A DNA stretch of 64,000 nt from Gavia stellata (Eukaryota > Chordata > Aves > Gaviiformes > Gaviidae): NCBI RefSeq assembly GCF_030936135.1, contig NC_082613.1, positions 2,728,001-2,792,000 of the forward strand, in the 5' to 3' direction. The notes beneath the pieces were generated by a model. It saw nothing but the letters and a program-made list of their open reading frames with translations. It made no database searches and was not told the origin of the DNA. Below are positions 10,747 through 24,413 of the stretch, piece after piece. A program made the position numbers and the translations under genes. The stretch's first letter is position 1, and each line of letters begins with the position of its first letter.

Positions 10747-13700
10747 ACTGAAAAGCCCATTCCTAGACGTGTGGCCAAGCAGTTGTCCTAGGCCATCGGA
10801 GAGCCAAGGGTGAAGGATTTATGTGCTGTGACAGGGTGACCCCGATGGCAGCGGTGCTGGCTGATGGGCAGTGCCACCATCTCCTGCAAACCTGCCATTG
10901 CCCCAGTACGGGCTGCTGCCCGGGCAGAGCATCCTGCTGCCCTGTGGGTCCTGCTCTTACCTTTGCCTATGTATTTAAGAAAGCCCCTAGTTAAGAGACT
11001 TTTCTTTAAGAAAAGAGTCATCAAAAGCCCATTTTTGATCTTAGAATTATGAAAGAAGACAACGTTACAATCAATAAATTTGATTTTTCAAGCAGGTCAG
11101 CCCCCAGACTCCAACTGCCCCTATACAGAGATTTCACCAACCTCATTGAATGAATCGGCCTCTAGGATTTCATTTTGCCCATATTTTCACAGACATAAGA
11201 TCTATATTGGGTAGAACTTACCCTTCAATGTTCAATCTAAATCAAACGAAGGCACGAAGAGCTAACTTTTCCAGTTAAATCCTGCTGGATGCCATTGAAA
11301 AAATAGTGATCAGATTTTTGCATTGGCCTGAAATTCATCTCTAGGTTCAAAGTTATCAGCTGTAAGAGCCACTTCAGTCCCAAATGTGTTTCTAAGCAAA
11401 GGGTACATCCATTGCTGGAGTATGTCGCCATTTCCCTGAGATACCTTGAAGCTATCACGGTTTGTAGCAGGATCTGGCTCATTTGGCCCTAACTAGGCTA
11501 AAAATGGTTCACGCTTTTGTCCCGACGGTGAGTTAAGAGGTGAATCTCGCCCCGGGACAGGCCGTTTTCGCTTGGCGCGAGTGCAGGTGCTGCACGCCCT
11601 CGCCTCCCGCTCGTGAAAATCTGGGGCTCAGCTGAGCGTGGAAGTTTGGTTGTCCTTTAGAAAGCAAAGGCAGCTGCTGCTTTGCTTCCTTTAATTTGCT
11701 CTGTTGCCTTGGCTTTTTTGCACTTTCGTTTCATCTCCAAAGAATCTCTCATAATGCCTTTGGTACTTATGTACAATTTTAAAACATTTTGTATGTATTG
11801 AATGGTACACACTTTCTCTTGTAAAATAGCAATCGGACTTTTTTTTTTTTTTGGTGAATGTGTAATTTCCTCTGTACATTTCAATCACGACTTTGTGCAA
11901 TGTACATTTTATAGGGACAGATGCCAAGGAAATGACCTGTAGTTTTCTAAGGGAATAGCTAGAAGCCGAACGACACAGTCGCAGGTGGTTTTACATTAGC
12001 ACCGTGGAAAAGCAACATAGCCCAGACTTTTACACCGAAGCGTTGAGCGTGATACAGCGTGTACCTTCACATGAATGACTGTGGCAGCTGCAAAACTGTA
12101 TATGTGTGATATTTAGAACAGCAGCGATGGTTGCAATCCGAAGGGAAATGGAGGAAAATTAAATAATCACAATCATTAATTTAAGCCTCAAAGCATCAGA
12201 ATGGAAAATTTGCATTCAGTAAAAATACCAGAGATTTAACCTTCATGAGATGAAATACACATTTATTTTTCTTTGCACTTCTGTTCACTTTGTTTGTTTA
12301 TTTCTGGTGATTTCTTGGTGCTTTGGGGACATATTTAATAGCTAATGAAGAGGAGCAAGAGGGTGACTGAGGGCCTGACCCTTCCTGGCATTAAACCTTC
12401 ACACCTCCCTTTCTTATTTCTAAGATTAGACAATGTTTTTCTTTCTGATGTATAAAATCAAGCTCAGAAATCTCAAGTGCCCTCAGTTGCAAGGACACTG
12501 TCCCTTCAGAGTCCTTTAATAATATTGATTTTCCTAAGGTTAGACATCAGACGCATCCTGAGGGATAAAGGATGGTTACCAAAGCTCTTCGCCCCCGTGC
12601 CAGCTCCTTATCAGCATGCTAAAAATTGAGGCTGGTGTCATCGACGTGGGTTCAGAGCCAGGGAATGGCACTGGAAAGGGACGTTAGTCTGTCCCACGGG
12701 TTATCTTGCTTACCAGGCATCAGTCCTAAATTAAGAAAGCTCACGCTGGATTTTGGAGAGCTCTCTAGGAGCGAAGTGGATGGACTGACGGTATTTTCCA
12801 TAGTGAGGTTGGATGATGAAACACTCATTCCATTTTGCAAGAGAAAAGGAAAAAGTAAAATCCTTCCCTCCACACTGATGTTTTTTCCCAGAAAGATGAA
12901 GTACGAGAACCTAGATGAACCAGTGCCTGGATTTTAAAAAGCCTGCCAGTCATTTGGACAAGGCAGTGAAAGAGGCTTGGCAGAATGAACAGTTTGCCCA
13001 GGCACAGCAGTCCCCTGGTTGTACCCGATGACGGCTCGAAGCCTTCAGCCGTTCCCATCCTCCCCAAAGCTATTAAAAAAGGCCAGGTGCGAGCGTTTCC
13101 CAATGGATACAGCACATTAAGGTGTACTTAAACAACATCATTATATTTCATCTTGTTATGTTTCACACCAGTGAGACAAGCAGGAAAATTCTCAGCTTGC
13201 TAAATCACATTCCCCTGTCCGAACAGGCTCGTGCGTTGGCATGTGCTGCATCCAAACGCTGTCCTGCGGCTGCCCCACCGCCCAAACAGGGATGCCGGTG
13301 GAGCCAGACGTGGTACCTGCTGTGCCGGAGCGGAGCCGAGCTGCCCAGCAGACCTGGAGTCCTGGCTCACACGCTGACCAAGCGGAGAGGGGAGACCACG
13401 CCGGAGCACCACGCGTTGCTTTTTCTTGGCAGTTGGCCTCAACTGCCCTGATAGTCTGGTCCAGAGGAAAAATGAGGAGGAGCCTTTTCCGTGCAGTGGT
13501 AAATGTCCCTTTTTGTGGAGCAGAAGTAAATGCTGGAGCCTTAGAAGAAATTCGTATGAATACAAACCATCCAAATTCCTTAGGATTGCAATTGCCCTGG
13601 CTATCATAGGAACACATCTACCTGGTCTTCTCACAGCTAAAGTTCCTCAAGGGAAAATGATCTTTTATTCAAATCCTCTGGGCAGGAATATTTTATCTTC

Positions 13701-16700
13701 TGTGCTTTTTACCGCATGGTCTATCAGGATTCCAGGAACTGGATCCTGAGGAGCTGCGATAACAAAACAACATTGCGGTAACCCAGGGACACTCCCAAGT
13801 GAGTTTACAGCCCGCTGACTCCGGCCGGGCAAAAATAGCTGTTTTAAGAAATTAAGTAAAAGTTGTTTTCCCAAACGAGCATGGTTATTTGGGATTGAAG
13901 AGGTATATGCAGTGACAGGGCGTGAACTTCTGCAGGATGAACTCATTGCCAAAAACTCTGCCAAGCTCCGTTCCTAAGCAGAATCCCAGTCTGGGTATTT
14001 CTGTGCCTTGTTAGCTGACTAATTAAACCGTATACTATCCCTGAAAATTAAAGAAACATTTCTTCCTTATTCACTGGAGGGATAAGCAGGAGTTGTTACA
14101 AGAGGAAGACTCAGGTTGTAAAATTTCAGTCCTATTTTGGGCACCCATTTTAAGACACCTGGAATTTCTCGGTCCAAGGTGAAAAAAAAGCCAACTCCAG
14201 CTTTTCATCCCTGTAACTCCTAACTCCAGCATTTGGGTTTCCAGCCCAAGGTGGGCAGAAACCTTTCTCCTTTCTGAAACTGTGCAATAACTCAGTGGCA
14301 GAATTGTGAATGAAATCTCTCCGACCCATTTAATGCTACTCCAGCAGTGCTCTGGGCTGTCATTTACCCGTGTCTCTTGTTCCCGTCAATAGTCACCTGA
14401 TGGTGGCTTTGGGCATAAAGGATCTTTCTGGAAGGAGAAAACTTTTTCAACAAGGTGGTCACTCTCTTTTTATGTAAGGAAGTTAATAATATGTAGCTAA
14501 ACAGAAAGACAGACATAAAATAAAGTGGAAGGAAGGGGAAGAGGGCATGGGACACACTTTAAAAGATTCTATAGTTTGGTGTGGATAAGGAATTCGGTGA
14601 ATAATGGAACATGAGATTTTTCACACAAAACTCACGAGCAGATTTTTTTATCTCCTTGCCCTTGAAGGACTGTTAACAGGAGGCAAGTCAGAGATGGAGA
14701 GAGGAGATTTTTGGATACAACTGAAAAGCCAGTAAGATCACTCTTTAAGCCATTCAACTTCGATGCTAAATAAAACAAATGCCCCCAAGCTCCTCTTTCC
14801 CCTTTGGCTTCCAGAGATTTCTCAGCTTCATTTGAGTCAGTCCCAGGTACTCCCCCGTGACCAGACCTATCAATTACATGTTTCCTGATGATTTATTGAA
14901 CAAATGTTTTAGATGCACTGACACATTTTATCACTCCAACTTTCTAGTACCAAAAATGAGTAGAAATCCTCGCTGCTTCTTTTTCTCCCTCTGCCACTGG
15001 TCAGCACTGGTGTGAGGTTTTTGTTGATCCAGCATTTCTTTAATTTTTGTAGCTTTCTGCTCGATTCCTTTTTAATCACAAAAGCAGTGTGGGGCTGGTT
15101 CTCTGCACTAAGATACGATCACGGTCTCCATGTCTTTTCAGGTCCCTATTCCTTCTTTAGAAGACAAATGCTAAAATGTGATTTTATTCTTTGCCTTCTC
15201 CTGAATCAGCTGAAGCTTCTACTGAAATCAGAGCATGAAGGAGCCGGTGAATATAAATCAATTAAGACAGTTTTAATTAAGTGGTTAAACCAAACGGCAG
15301 CACACAGCGAGGCATGATAGATTAACTGGGAGAGCTGGTGCACCACGTAATCCCAGCTCCCTGCTATGCACAAACGGAGCTTCGCTGGAGCAAATACATG
15401 GAAGCACATTTTCCTTGGTGGAAAGGGTTTGAAATAGTAAATACAAAAGTGATCTCAGACAAAACAGCTCCTGCTCAGTAGTGAGATGACCAAAGAAGGT
15501 GGTGATACCTCTGGATCTCCCTCTCCTGAAGATCCAGGCAGCGGCACCGCCTCAAAGCCACCTGCACTGACTCATCCCCGAGCAGCACATCAGTGCGCGT
15601 ATGTATTGCGTGCATTGCATGAAATCCCTCCCGAGGGGCTCAGAGCTGGAATTTCCTCTCCAGTCCAACCTGCAGAAAAGTCAGAGCTCCTCTCTGCGAG
15701 GAGGACAGCCTTGCTGGAGGCGTGCAGCCCGCCGTGAGCCTGGACCCTAGATGGCAGAGCGAACACGCTGCCGCGCACTGCGCTGGAAACCGGTCTGCTG
15801 CTGCAGAGCATCACCTAAGTGGGAGCAGAGTACCCTGCTCCCCTTTCCAGCTGAACTTCTGGGTCCTTCAGAGTCCAGAAAGCCACCTACCTGCTCAGCA
15901 ATTATAGTTAAGTACCAACTGGACAAACACAGTGGAGTTTCTGGGGACTCCCAGGGAAACATCCCTTACGACCACCCACCTCAGGGCTGTTTTTTCGGCG
16001 GAGAAGCAGGAGATCACTCCCAGAACTGAGCACACACCCAGGCTGTGCCCACAACCCCAGCTCAGCAGTGCAAAGCATCTGGCTTTCAGTTCCTCTAAAT
16101 AAGGGAAGAACACAGGCAAAGTTTGGGGTCTTCCCCAGTTTTAGGAGGTCTCCCTTAGGAGGTCTCACCCTTGCTGTTTGTACAGTGGAAACAGCATTGT
16201 TGGCAAAAATAAAGGGACTCAGTGAGACTGGTTTCCTAAACGAGGCAAAACATGTATTCTTGTAGGAATGAGGTATTCTGTGAAGCGTGCAAAGCTGCCG
16301 GGTGGGCAACTACCGAAGACTCAAGTATTAATGTCTCCTGGCCTCTTGCCCTTCAAGCTGAGGGTGGGAGGAGAAGAAAAACATTTTGGTTTTATTCCAT
16401 GGTTTATTGATAGCATTGAATATATTATTCAAAGCTTCCTTCTCATCTGGGGTCTGCACGCTTTCTAGTTCAGCGTGGCAGGAATGGCTGGGGTGGGGGC
16501 AGATCCTGCCCCGTCTCCCCCACCTGAGTTTCACACCTGGTTTTGCCGTGGGTGCCTCGATGCCCCCGATCATGCTGCAGCTCCTGTAGGTACAGCCGCA
16601 CGCCCATCAGTGAACTGGGGGTTGCACCAGTCCAGGGAGGGGGTACCAGAGCAGGGACTCAGGTCTGGGGTATGCTCAGGTCTGTCCTGATTTTCATTCT

Positions 16701-17620
16701 TATATAAAATAAAATATTTTTCTAGTGTCAGGGGTGAAAAGATGAGGTCTTTAATAAAGTTGGCTATTTCTAAATCGAGGGAGGAAGGGTTTCTGCCATG
16801 AGGCGGGGTGGTGTGAGGACCACCAGCACATCAGGTCTTCCCCTGCTCCAGCCCATTTGTTTGCTGGTGGCACATGGCAAAGCTGAGCGTCTGCAGAGGT
16901 CTGAGTCGGTGTGCGAGTCCCTCAGGAGCAGCAGACCTGGGCACACACGTGTCTGTCACTGCCACCGCATCCACACTCCCCATCGCTACACTGAAATGTC
17001 AGATGTCCCATTTGCCCTCATCCTCACTTGGGCTTGAGTGGGGAGGTTTGAGGACAGGAAGTAAGGGAAAAAATCTGGGTTCTTTGTCCTCAAAATAAGG
17101 GAGAAACAAAGGAGAGGTGAAGTAGGATGGTCCCAGTGCTGACCGACTGGCCGATGGTGCCTCTCTGAGCACACGGACCCCTCTGACCCCGCAAGGGCAG
17201 CTCAGCCACAGCCCTGCTGGTATTTCCCTGGTAAAATAAGCACTTTTAGACTAATCTCTTGTGAAAGGGCAGTGTCCGACCAGGACGGCGTTGCCGTGCC
17301 AGGCTGTGCATCCATGACCCTCTCCCCAGCAGAGGGTGCAGGAGCTTTATTTCCAGAGTCGATAGCGCATCATTTGGTTAATTTGGGATATTTGTTAGTG
17401 CAGTGGTGGTAATCTGGTCCTGCCTTCTCTCGCTTGTATTGTGTCCTGCAGATTATGGGGGGTTGTGCTCATCTCATCTGTATCCAAAGACTTGTGACAC
17501 CGTCCTATGAAAAAGGAATTAAGCTCCCACATAGATTCAGTTGTATTTCACAGGGAGGAAAATGTGTACTATTTTTCCCCATCTTGCATTATTGCTTGCT
17601 TTCCTGTGTTGAGCAGTGCT
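10747..17620. other. Noncoding intergenic DNA
   Basis: No gene is supported. It holds a small CpG-dense patch at 11515-11640, a T14 run at 11839-11852, an AT-rich stretch at about 12130-12340 with an octamer (ATTTGCAT, 12208), a second CpG-rich patch at about 13215-13430 where frames are open on both strands, a CpG cluster at about 15715-15800, and a 14-bp-period direct repeat at 16141-16166. Candidate AATAAA at 11073 is not tied to any transcript. Confidence 0.6.
11515..11640. promoter_or_regulatory. Isolated CpG-dense patch
   Basis: About a dozen CpG dinucleotides occur in roughly 125 bp (for example GGCGCGAG and CCTCGCCTCCCGCTCGTG), in flanks that are AT-rich and CpG-poor. It is too short for a standard CpG island but could mark an unmethylated enhancer or a minor promoter. 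No exon is recognised beside it. Confidence 0.35.
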
Positions 17621-17624
17621 ATTT

Positions 17625-17690
17625 AGCTAATGGACATACAGCTCTTTGAAGATGTATGGCACTTTGTAAAGTCTTAGTATGATTACTCTG
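17625..17690 (+). repeat. Possible ancient L3/SINE-type repeat tail
   Basis: AGCTCTTTGAAGATG followed by GGCACTTTGTAAAGTCTTAG resembles the conserved 3' end of old amniote LINE/SINE families, whose form is AGCTCTTTGAAGATGAAAGG followed by a GCGCTATATAAATGC-like block. It is eroded, and assignment is by memory only. Confidence 0.4.
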
Positions 17691-20600
17691 CATTAGTCCT
17701 GAAAGGCAATGGTGCAATTCATCTTCCACTACAGCGCGGAAGCCTTCGGGACCAGCCGGAGAGCTGATTTACTTCTTCTCTTCCTAATGGAGAGAGGGTT
17801 AGGAGGCTGAAGCTGGTCTTTGAAGGAGTTGCTATGTGATGGATATTGATAGCGTGTTTGAGATAGAAATGGGAAGGCTGGGTGAGGAATAAAGGTAGTT
17901 TTTTTGCAAATCAAATTTCTGCAGGTTTCTAGGGTGCAAAGTGGGCAAGGTGGTTTTACCCATAATGCAAAAGAAGCTGTTTTAATGGGTTGGAGTTTTG
18001 CAAAGGTGGGAGTAAATACCACTGGTTCTGCAGAAATATGAGTTCTTCAGCAATCCCGTTTCCCCACAGCGTCTCAGACTGTCTCCTCTGACGGCAGAGC
18101 ACCCTGTGCGCTCACACCAAGGCACAGGGACACACGGGGACGTGGGGAAGGCTCCTACTGCTGCCCAGCAGCTGGGGGTTCGCTTGGAGAAAGCAGGGAA
18201 AAAAGCCAAGCACTGGATTGCTAACACAAAGTTCAGCAGCATTTGGGAATTTTATCTGCTGCATTATGGGTGGTTTTTTAAGAGTAAATCTTAACTAGGC
18301 TCTTCACCACATTGCCTGCAAAATGGGAATTTTGATCAAACTGGCTGAATCTCAAAACTGCACCTCAATCATGCCGGGTAAATGAGGCGGGGGGAAAGTA
18401 AAAAAGAAAGCGAGAACCTTTCCCATTCCTTTCATTTGCAAGATTTCCAGTAACCATAAACCGCCTGTTACAGCTGGTGAAATGAAAGCTCGCTCCTGTG
18501 CCATGCAAGGAGAAAATTCCTTTGAGATGTCAGGGAATGGATGTGCCAGGTGCTGAGCTTTATTTGCCACTCACCCTCTTGCTGTACTGGGAAGAAATGA
18601 GAGACACTGAAAGGAAGGAGCTGGCTGAAGAATGAAAGAGAAGCCAACCTTGGCCTGCGATGATAAATCCTGACCCTTAATAAAACACTGCTGGGGAGCA
18701 TCATGTTCTTGCCCTGCTTCCAAGCAGATAAGGTTTGCTTCCCAAAGTCTGTTTTCTCCTTCAATCTTCACAGATATCGATCTGTATAAAAATGGATTTT
18801 AGAAAAAGGAAGGGAGAAAACAGGCTCATGACCTTCACATTTATTTAGCAGTCGGAGTCACTTGAAAAATATCTTGATCATAGCCTAGCAATTTTCTCTG
18901 GCTGCTCTGGAGCAGAAAGGCAGGGCAGCCGATGTAGGCAGGAGGGCAACATGAGCAGCAGAACTTGCTTCTGTAATCTGAAGAAAGACTTATTCCAGAG
19001 GGCAGGCACTGATTTCTTTGTCCTGTTCAGCCCTTTGGACAAGGAGTTCAGATCACCATTTTTTGTCTTAATGTGGTTCTCAGTTGTCTGCTGGCCAATG
19101 GGTGCACGTCCATTGGAGCTGATTGCATTTATAAGAGCTGATGAGGTCCCCCATTACCCCTGCCCATATGCGTTCCGCTAATCCACATCATGTGGGATGC
19201 CCAGCATCCTCCTCAGGACCCTCACGCTGGGCTTTGCCCAGGGACACTGTCTCCAATGCCGCATGTGGCTTGTGGGACAGCAATGAAGATGCTCCCAAGC
19301 ACTGCTCACATCCCACTAAGTAAACCAGGTACATCCTTAGTAGATAGCGGTACATGGAGGGCATCACAAGACACGTGCATGGACTGATGATTTAGTGACC
19401 ATGACTGGGCATAAACACAGTTTGTGGGCTCCTACAGTGAAGGCATCTGATAAAGCCAGACTCCACTGAAGGCAACACAAAAACTTTTGCTCACGTGGTT
19501 TTGGAAAAAGTCTTAAAACCTTTCTCGTTATGGATGTTGTATTAACACCTAGTCAGAGAAATTTCCAGGCATGTCATAGATGTGGTGGCTGAGATTGGTA
19601 TCTGATTTCTTGTGAGTCCTTACACGCTAGTTGTCAGTTTTGTGCAAGGCATTATTTGTGCTAAGCAAAGAAAAAAAAAAAAAAAAAAAAAAGAGCAATT
19701 TCTACAGAGGAAAAAAGAGGTTCTGTTCTCTTGCCTTTGGCAAAAGTATCCATAGTAATGTTGGCAAAATAATAGAAGAAAAAAACCAAGCTTTGTTTTT
19801 CACGGACAGGTGGGCAGACAGCCAGAGGGCTTGTGAAGAAAGCTCCAAACTGACTCATGACTTCTCTTTCCTAGGCACAGAGCTTTTCCCCTTGGCTGGG
19901 GATTGTTTCAAGAAACTGCTTTCTTCGCAAGGATTTTTAAAAGCATTAAATGAGTTCCCTGTTCAGAAATCAAAAGCCAACAGAACAGCATCGCAGCCTG
20001 CTCTTCACCTCTGAAGGGTACCATCTCCAGTGTAACTCCCTCTCTGGAGAAGTAAAGGGGGGATAGAAAAGAAATAAATACCCTAAATATCTGTTAGTCC
20101 TAGTACCCCTGGCCACCAGCTGTATGCATAGTCAAGCAAGCTTTCCTTGGGGACACTCGCTGAAAGAAATCCTTTGCTGCAGACACTCTCATTAATTCCC
20201 CATGTAGACAAGACATAGAGAATCTCTGATAGCTTCTTCAGATGTTGAGAGCTCCAGTTTTGTGCCCTCTGTAGAGCTGCAGACACACAGCCCTGGCTGA
20301 TCTCTGTCATGCTGCTATTTGCTGAGTGAATTAAAAGTCTGTGCTTATCGTGGGCACACAAAACAAGTGTTATCTCTGTAATTAGACTGTTAAACCACAA
20401 TACAAGCTACAATTTCTCATGATAATAAAATAGTGCATTAGCATAAGTCCATCGAGAGCAGATTTTAAAAATAATTGGTTTAGATTTTGAGCTAACATCT
20501 GCTTTGGTTATTAGCTCTTGGTCACTTTGTTTTTAATTGGTCAATTTAAAGAAAATGTTATCCAGTGCCTCAGGTCTTTCTTCAATAGAAAATTTCTTCT

Positions 20601-22995
20601 TAAAGAAGAGTGCTGTGGAAGTTTGCCTTTCTGTAAAGAAATGTGTGTGGGTAAAAATGTATGCAATAACAACAGTTACAGCTATTATTAACTGTAATGG
20701 TGGCCAAGCTACAAAACTAAAAGAAACAGAAACCGGGTAGCGTTCTTGAAAGGTTGAAATCCCATCCTCCAGATCCGAGCATGGTGTCTTGGAGCAACCA
20801 AGCATCTTGCATCTCATAGTTTCTTTGTGTGCTGGAGATGCTGTTCCACTTGGGGTTGTGTTTTTTAATGTGGCACCCAGGGAGCTCCGGTGGGGTCCCA
20901 GCCCGTGTGCTCAGTGTAGCCCCTATGCAGCAGCCTACACTGATGGCCCGTGCTGGCAGAAGAAAATTCGTTATCATCTCCTGCACAGCCAAGAAACAGA
21001 GGGACAGAGAGACAGAGGGAGCTGCTAGAAATGGCCCATGAAGTTTTCTGTTACAGAGAATGGATCACATGGGCAGAACTTCAATTTAGAGAGCTGGAAA
21101 TACACACCAGATGGAAGAGACCCATTTGTGCCAGAGCAGAACTTGGCAAGTGGCGGCTGAAACTGTTGAGATAACATCAGCTTCTGTTTCGTTTGAAAGC
21201 TGTGTTTATTTTTCTTTTTTAACCTGAAATCCTGTTGCAAAAAAATTGAGAGAAGAGATTTTACAGCACGTGAGGGAGAAGTATCAGGTCACAAGCTGAG
21301 CCAAGACCCTTGAACCTCCCTCTTCCAAAGCAATGTGAATCCTGGCCCATCCCTGGTGCTTGTCCTCCTGTTTTTCAAACCGCAGCCTTCCAGCATTGCC
21401 AGACATCTCCTCTTCTGCACTGTTTTTCAGCAAGCCTGCAGCCAGTTCTCAAGTCATACTGTCTCAGTCATTATTGTCTCCATAAACTTGGACCACTGTC
21501 CACTTCTGCCATTGCAGTCCTTCTTCGGGACCCCCTGTCCTGCCAGGCTCCCCGCAAAGGTCTCTCATAGGAGGTCAGATCTACCCAGGTCACTGCTCCC
21601 ACGGAAAGGATTCGAGACCCTTTCCAGACAACTTTTCCCTTTCCAGCCCAGATTTCTGGAAATAGCAGCCTGCCCACATTTGGACACCTTGCCTGAAATG
21701 AGGCAGATGAAGCCTGTAAAACTTTCCCTGACATTCAGAGCTGCTAATTCTTAATGCAAACTGTTGCCTTGGTACTTGCATGTGAAATGAGTTTGCATTT
21801 CCTTAACTCTGTTGCCACCCCCTCTGCAGCTATATAGACTCTGTAATTTTACAGGAGCATTCGAGACACCAGGTTGTCCCTGGGAGCTTTGCCTGTGTCC
21901 CCAAGATGTGCAGTTCTTGAGACACCTCAGTACAAGGATGCTGCTGCCCTCCTCAGCACTGCCAAGTTTCATCCCTACAAGAAAACCACAGTCTTCACAA
22001 AACAGGGGCTGGGGAAAAGGACCATTTCTGGCACGCTCCGTATTCCTAATCTCTTTTTTTTCTTCCTGGATTTGTGGCTCGGGAGCCGTAATCAAACCAT
22101 TTTGTTTGCTCAAAGATGTGTAAGAACAGCTGGTCATTCAGCATGAATTAGCTTCTACCAAACATTATATCCAGCAGTAAGAATAAGATATAGTGTAGAT
22201 GATCAAAGAGATGTAGTCTCCTTTGCTTGAAAACAGAACAACATGAGAATAAAGCAGAAATGAAAGATGATCTATTGGGTCTTCTTCATATCAGGATTTT
22301 CCAACATTTTTTTAAAAATTGGAATTCTAGTCAAATTAGTGATGTGTTAAGGAGAGTGGGTGCTACTACCAGCTACTATAAATGTATTTATGCAGAAAAC
22401 TCCCATCAGTTTTGGAAGTTTAGATTAAAGTCAGAACAATATGGAGTCACACAGTTCAGTGTGGGAATATCCTGGAGTGTGACGTTTTCAAAGGGACAGC
22501 CTATCTCCACGTTTGTATACACCTGCATTTGCTTGAAAGCAGAGTTCAGTTTATAAGGGAAAATAAGGATTTGATTGCACATAGCCTACCATATTTGCTC
22601 ACAGTATGACAGATTTGCAAGGTGGAAAGTTAAAGGGTGTTTCACCACTCTCTTTTGTAAGGGTGTTTACTGCAATAAGTCATTGTAGCTACCAGGTCCC
22701 TCTGTTACTACAAACCCCCACAGAAACTCACATCAAAAAAAACATTGGTAAAAACCCCACACTTTGCATGTGGGTTTTCAGTGCGGATTGAAAGAGAAGT
22801 GAAAGGGTTTAGTGCCAAGCGTGAGCACATTTCTGATGAAAATGAATCAATTCCAATATACTCAGGGTGAAGAAGGAATTTCATGCTTTGGTAACTCTTC
22901 CTGACATTGTAATTTATATGGGCCCTGCCTGCGTAACCACTGAAGTGCTGAAATGAGTGTTTTTCCCGAGAGAAACACAGCTCATTTCCCCCGTG
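17691..22995. other. Noncoding intergenic DNA
   Basis: No gene is supported. It contains an A22 run at 19671-19692, an AT-rich stretch at about 20400-20720 with an inverted ACAGTTA/TAACTGT pair (20672-20695), and scattered short open frames with no recognisable protein. Nothing else stands out. Confidence 0.6.
19671..19692. repeat. Poly(A) homopolymer (A22)
   Basis: An uninterrupted run of 22 A residues. No retrogene body is recognised upstream and I see no clear target-site duplication, so a simple homopolymer is the safest call. Confidence 0.8.
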
Positions 22996-22999
22996 CGAC

Positions 23000-23190
23000 A
23001 CCCCGCAGAGTGGCTGAAGCTGGAGGAAACCTCTGGGTGCCTCCTGCTCCAACCCCCCTCCCCGAGCAGGGAGGACTACCACGTTAGACCTGGCTTTGAA
23101 GACAGACCAGGTTGCTCAGGCCCTTTTGCAATCAATTTTTGAATGTCTCCAAGGATGGAGACTTCACAGCCTCCCTGGGCAGCCTGAGGG
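23000..23190 (-). mobile_element. CR1 LINE 3' fragment, antisense
   Basis: The + strand reads as the reverse complement of a CR1 tail: GGAAACCTCTGGGTGCCTCC, then CTCCAACCCCCCTCCC, GACCAGGTTGCTCAGG and TGTCTCCAAGGATGGAGACT, then CCTCCCTGGGCAGCCT. The minus strand encodes LPREAVKSPSLETFKN, the conserved CR1 ORF2 C-terminal peptide. About 190 bp remain, diverged and 5'-truncated. Confidence 0.85.
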
Positions 23191-24352
23191 CTCTGCAGGA
23201 GAAACCTGCAGCTGAACAGCAGAAGGGGAGACACAAAGTTGGCTCTCTGCTGATGACCCGGCTGTGTATCAAAATAGAGACAGCATTCAGTTTTCTAAAC
23301 TGCATAGACCCATACGCAAGTGCTATACTCTCCCTTTTCAGTTTTTCTGCCAAATGACGCAAGCACATAATCAAATGAAATCAAGTTACGGCATGGCAAG
23401 TTTAAGCTCACCAGAGGAGCAGAGTAGAAAACCTTATATGTGCTTTTATCCCTCCAGATGGTGACATGTATTTGCTTAAGCTTCTCTCATTAAGTCAATC
23501 TAACGTGATCATATTAGCCGGCACCCTGCACCAGTCCATGCTGATGTGGAGGCTAGGATTATGGAAACAAATCAGGGCTCTCTCCTTAGCCCTTCCCTTT
23601 TCCTCTCTACACAGCATAAGACAAGGCAAATAATGCAAAAACAAATGCAGTTTTGTCAGGTGTCAGGATCATGGGAAAAGTCAGTGCTATTCCCTTTTAC
23701 AGGGCAATAAGCACTGAGTATGGCAGTAGGAGATAGTCTGTGGGCAGTAAGCAGTGGTTTGGGAGGTTTAATTTAGTGCTTCTTTGCAACAGCACAATAC
23801 AATCCAGTTCGATAGCATCTGGACATAATTCAGCCAGACAGCTAGGGGAAGGAGATACTTTTACTCTCCTGAAAAACCACAATATGGTGCGATTTCAGAC
23901 TATGATAATGAGCATATCATTATTTTGTCACACCAAGAGTGATCGCGTTCAAGACCTTTTGCAGCATTACAGCTGACAGATCTGGCCTCAGTGGGAATCC
24001 CAAGGAACTGAGTCAAAACCCAAAATCCATTCCCTGTGGGTAGAAAAGAAAAACTTTTAGCAGACAAAAAAGATTACCTTGATAATATCTAGCCCTAAAA
24101 TGTCCAAAAGTCACCAGTGCACTGACATTTCAGCTTTGCAGACACTGGCTGCTGGGATTGACACTGCATCCACAGCGTTACAGCTGACCAAAAGAGTCCA
24201 AAAAGGTCTCAGGTGTCGTAAATCCTGGTTTCTCAGCCTAAAGTGCAATGTTGCAACCCCTTCTGTTAACTCAGAATACTTTTAATTTTCAAATTAAAAG
24301 AGGAGGCTGTCTAGCCTCCATCTATGATTTTGTACCTTGTGAGCTTTCTGGT

Positions 24353-24413
24353 GCATCCATCCATCCATCCACCCATCCATCCATCCACCCATCCATCCAT
24401 CCATCCATCCATC
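24353..24413. repeat. (ATCC)n tetranucleotide microsatellite
   Basis: About 15 CATC/ATCC units, with interruptions to ACCC near positions 24370 and 24387. It is likely polymorphic. It is not a CRISPR array: there are no spacers and the unit is 4 bp. Confidence 0.97.

Noticed and set aside
13192..13634. Overlapping open frames of 141 and 144 codons on the minus strand and 122 on the plus strand
   Set aside because: Several frames are open at once in GC-rich DNA, which points to base composition. No recognisable protein in any frame.
16141..16166. Tandem TTAGGAGGTCTC direct repeat (14-bp period)
   Set aside because: Only two copies, so it is probably a local slippage duplication with no functional signal.
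19671..19692. Poly(A) run as the tail of a processed retrogene
   Set aside because: No gene-like sequence precedes it and no target-site duplication was seen.
24353..24413. Regular short repeat array
   Set aside because: It is a tetranucleotide microsatellite without spacers, not a CRISPR array, and the genome is vertebrate.
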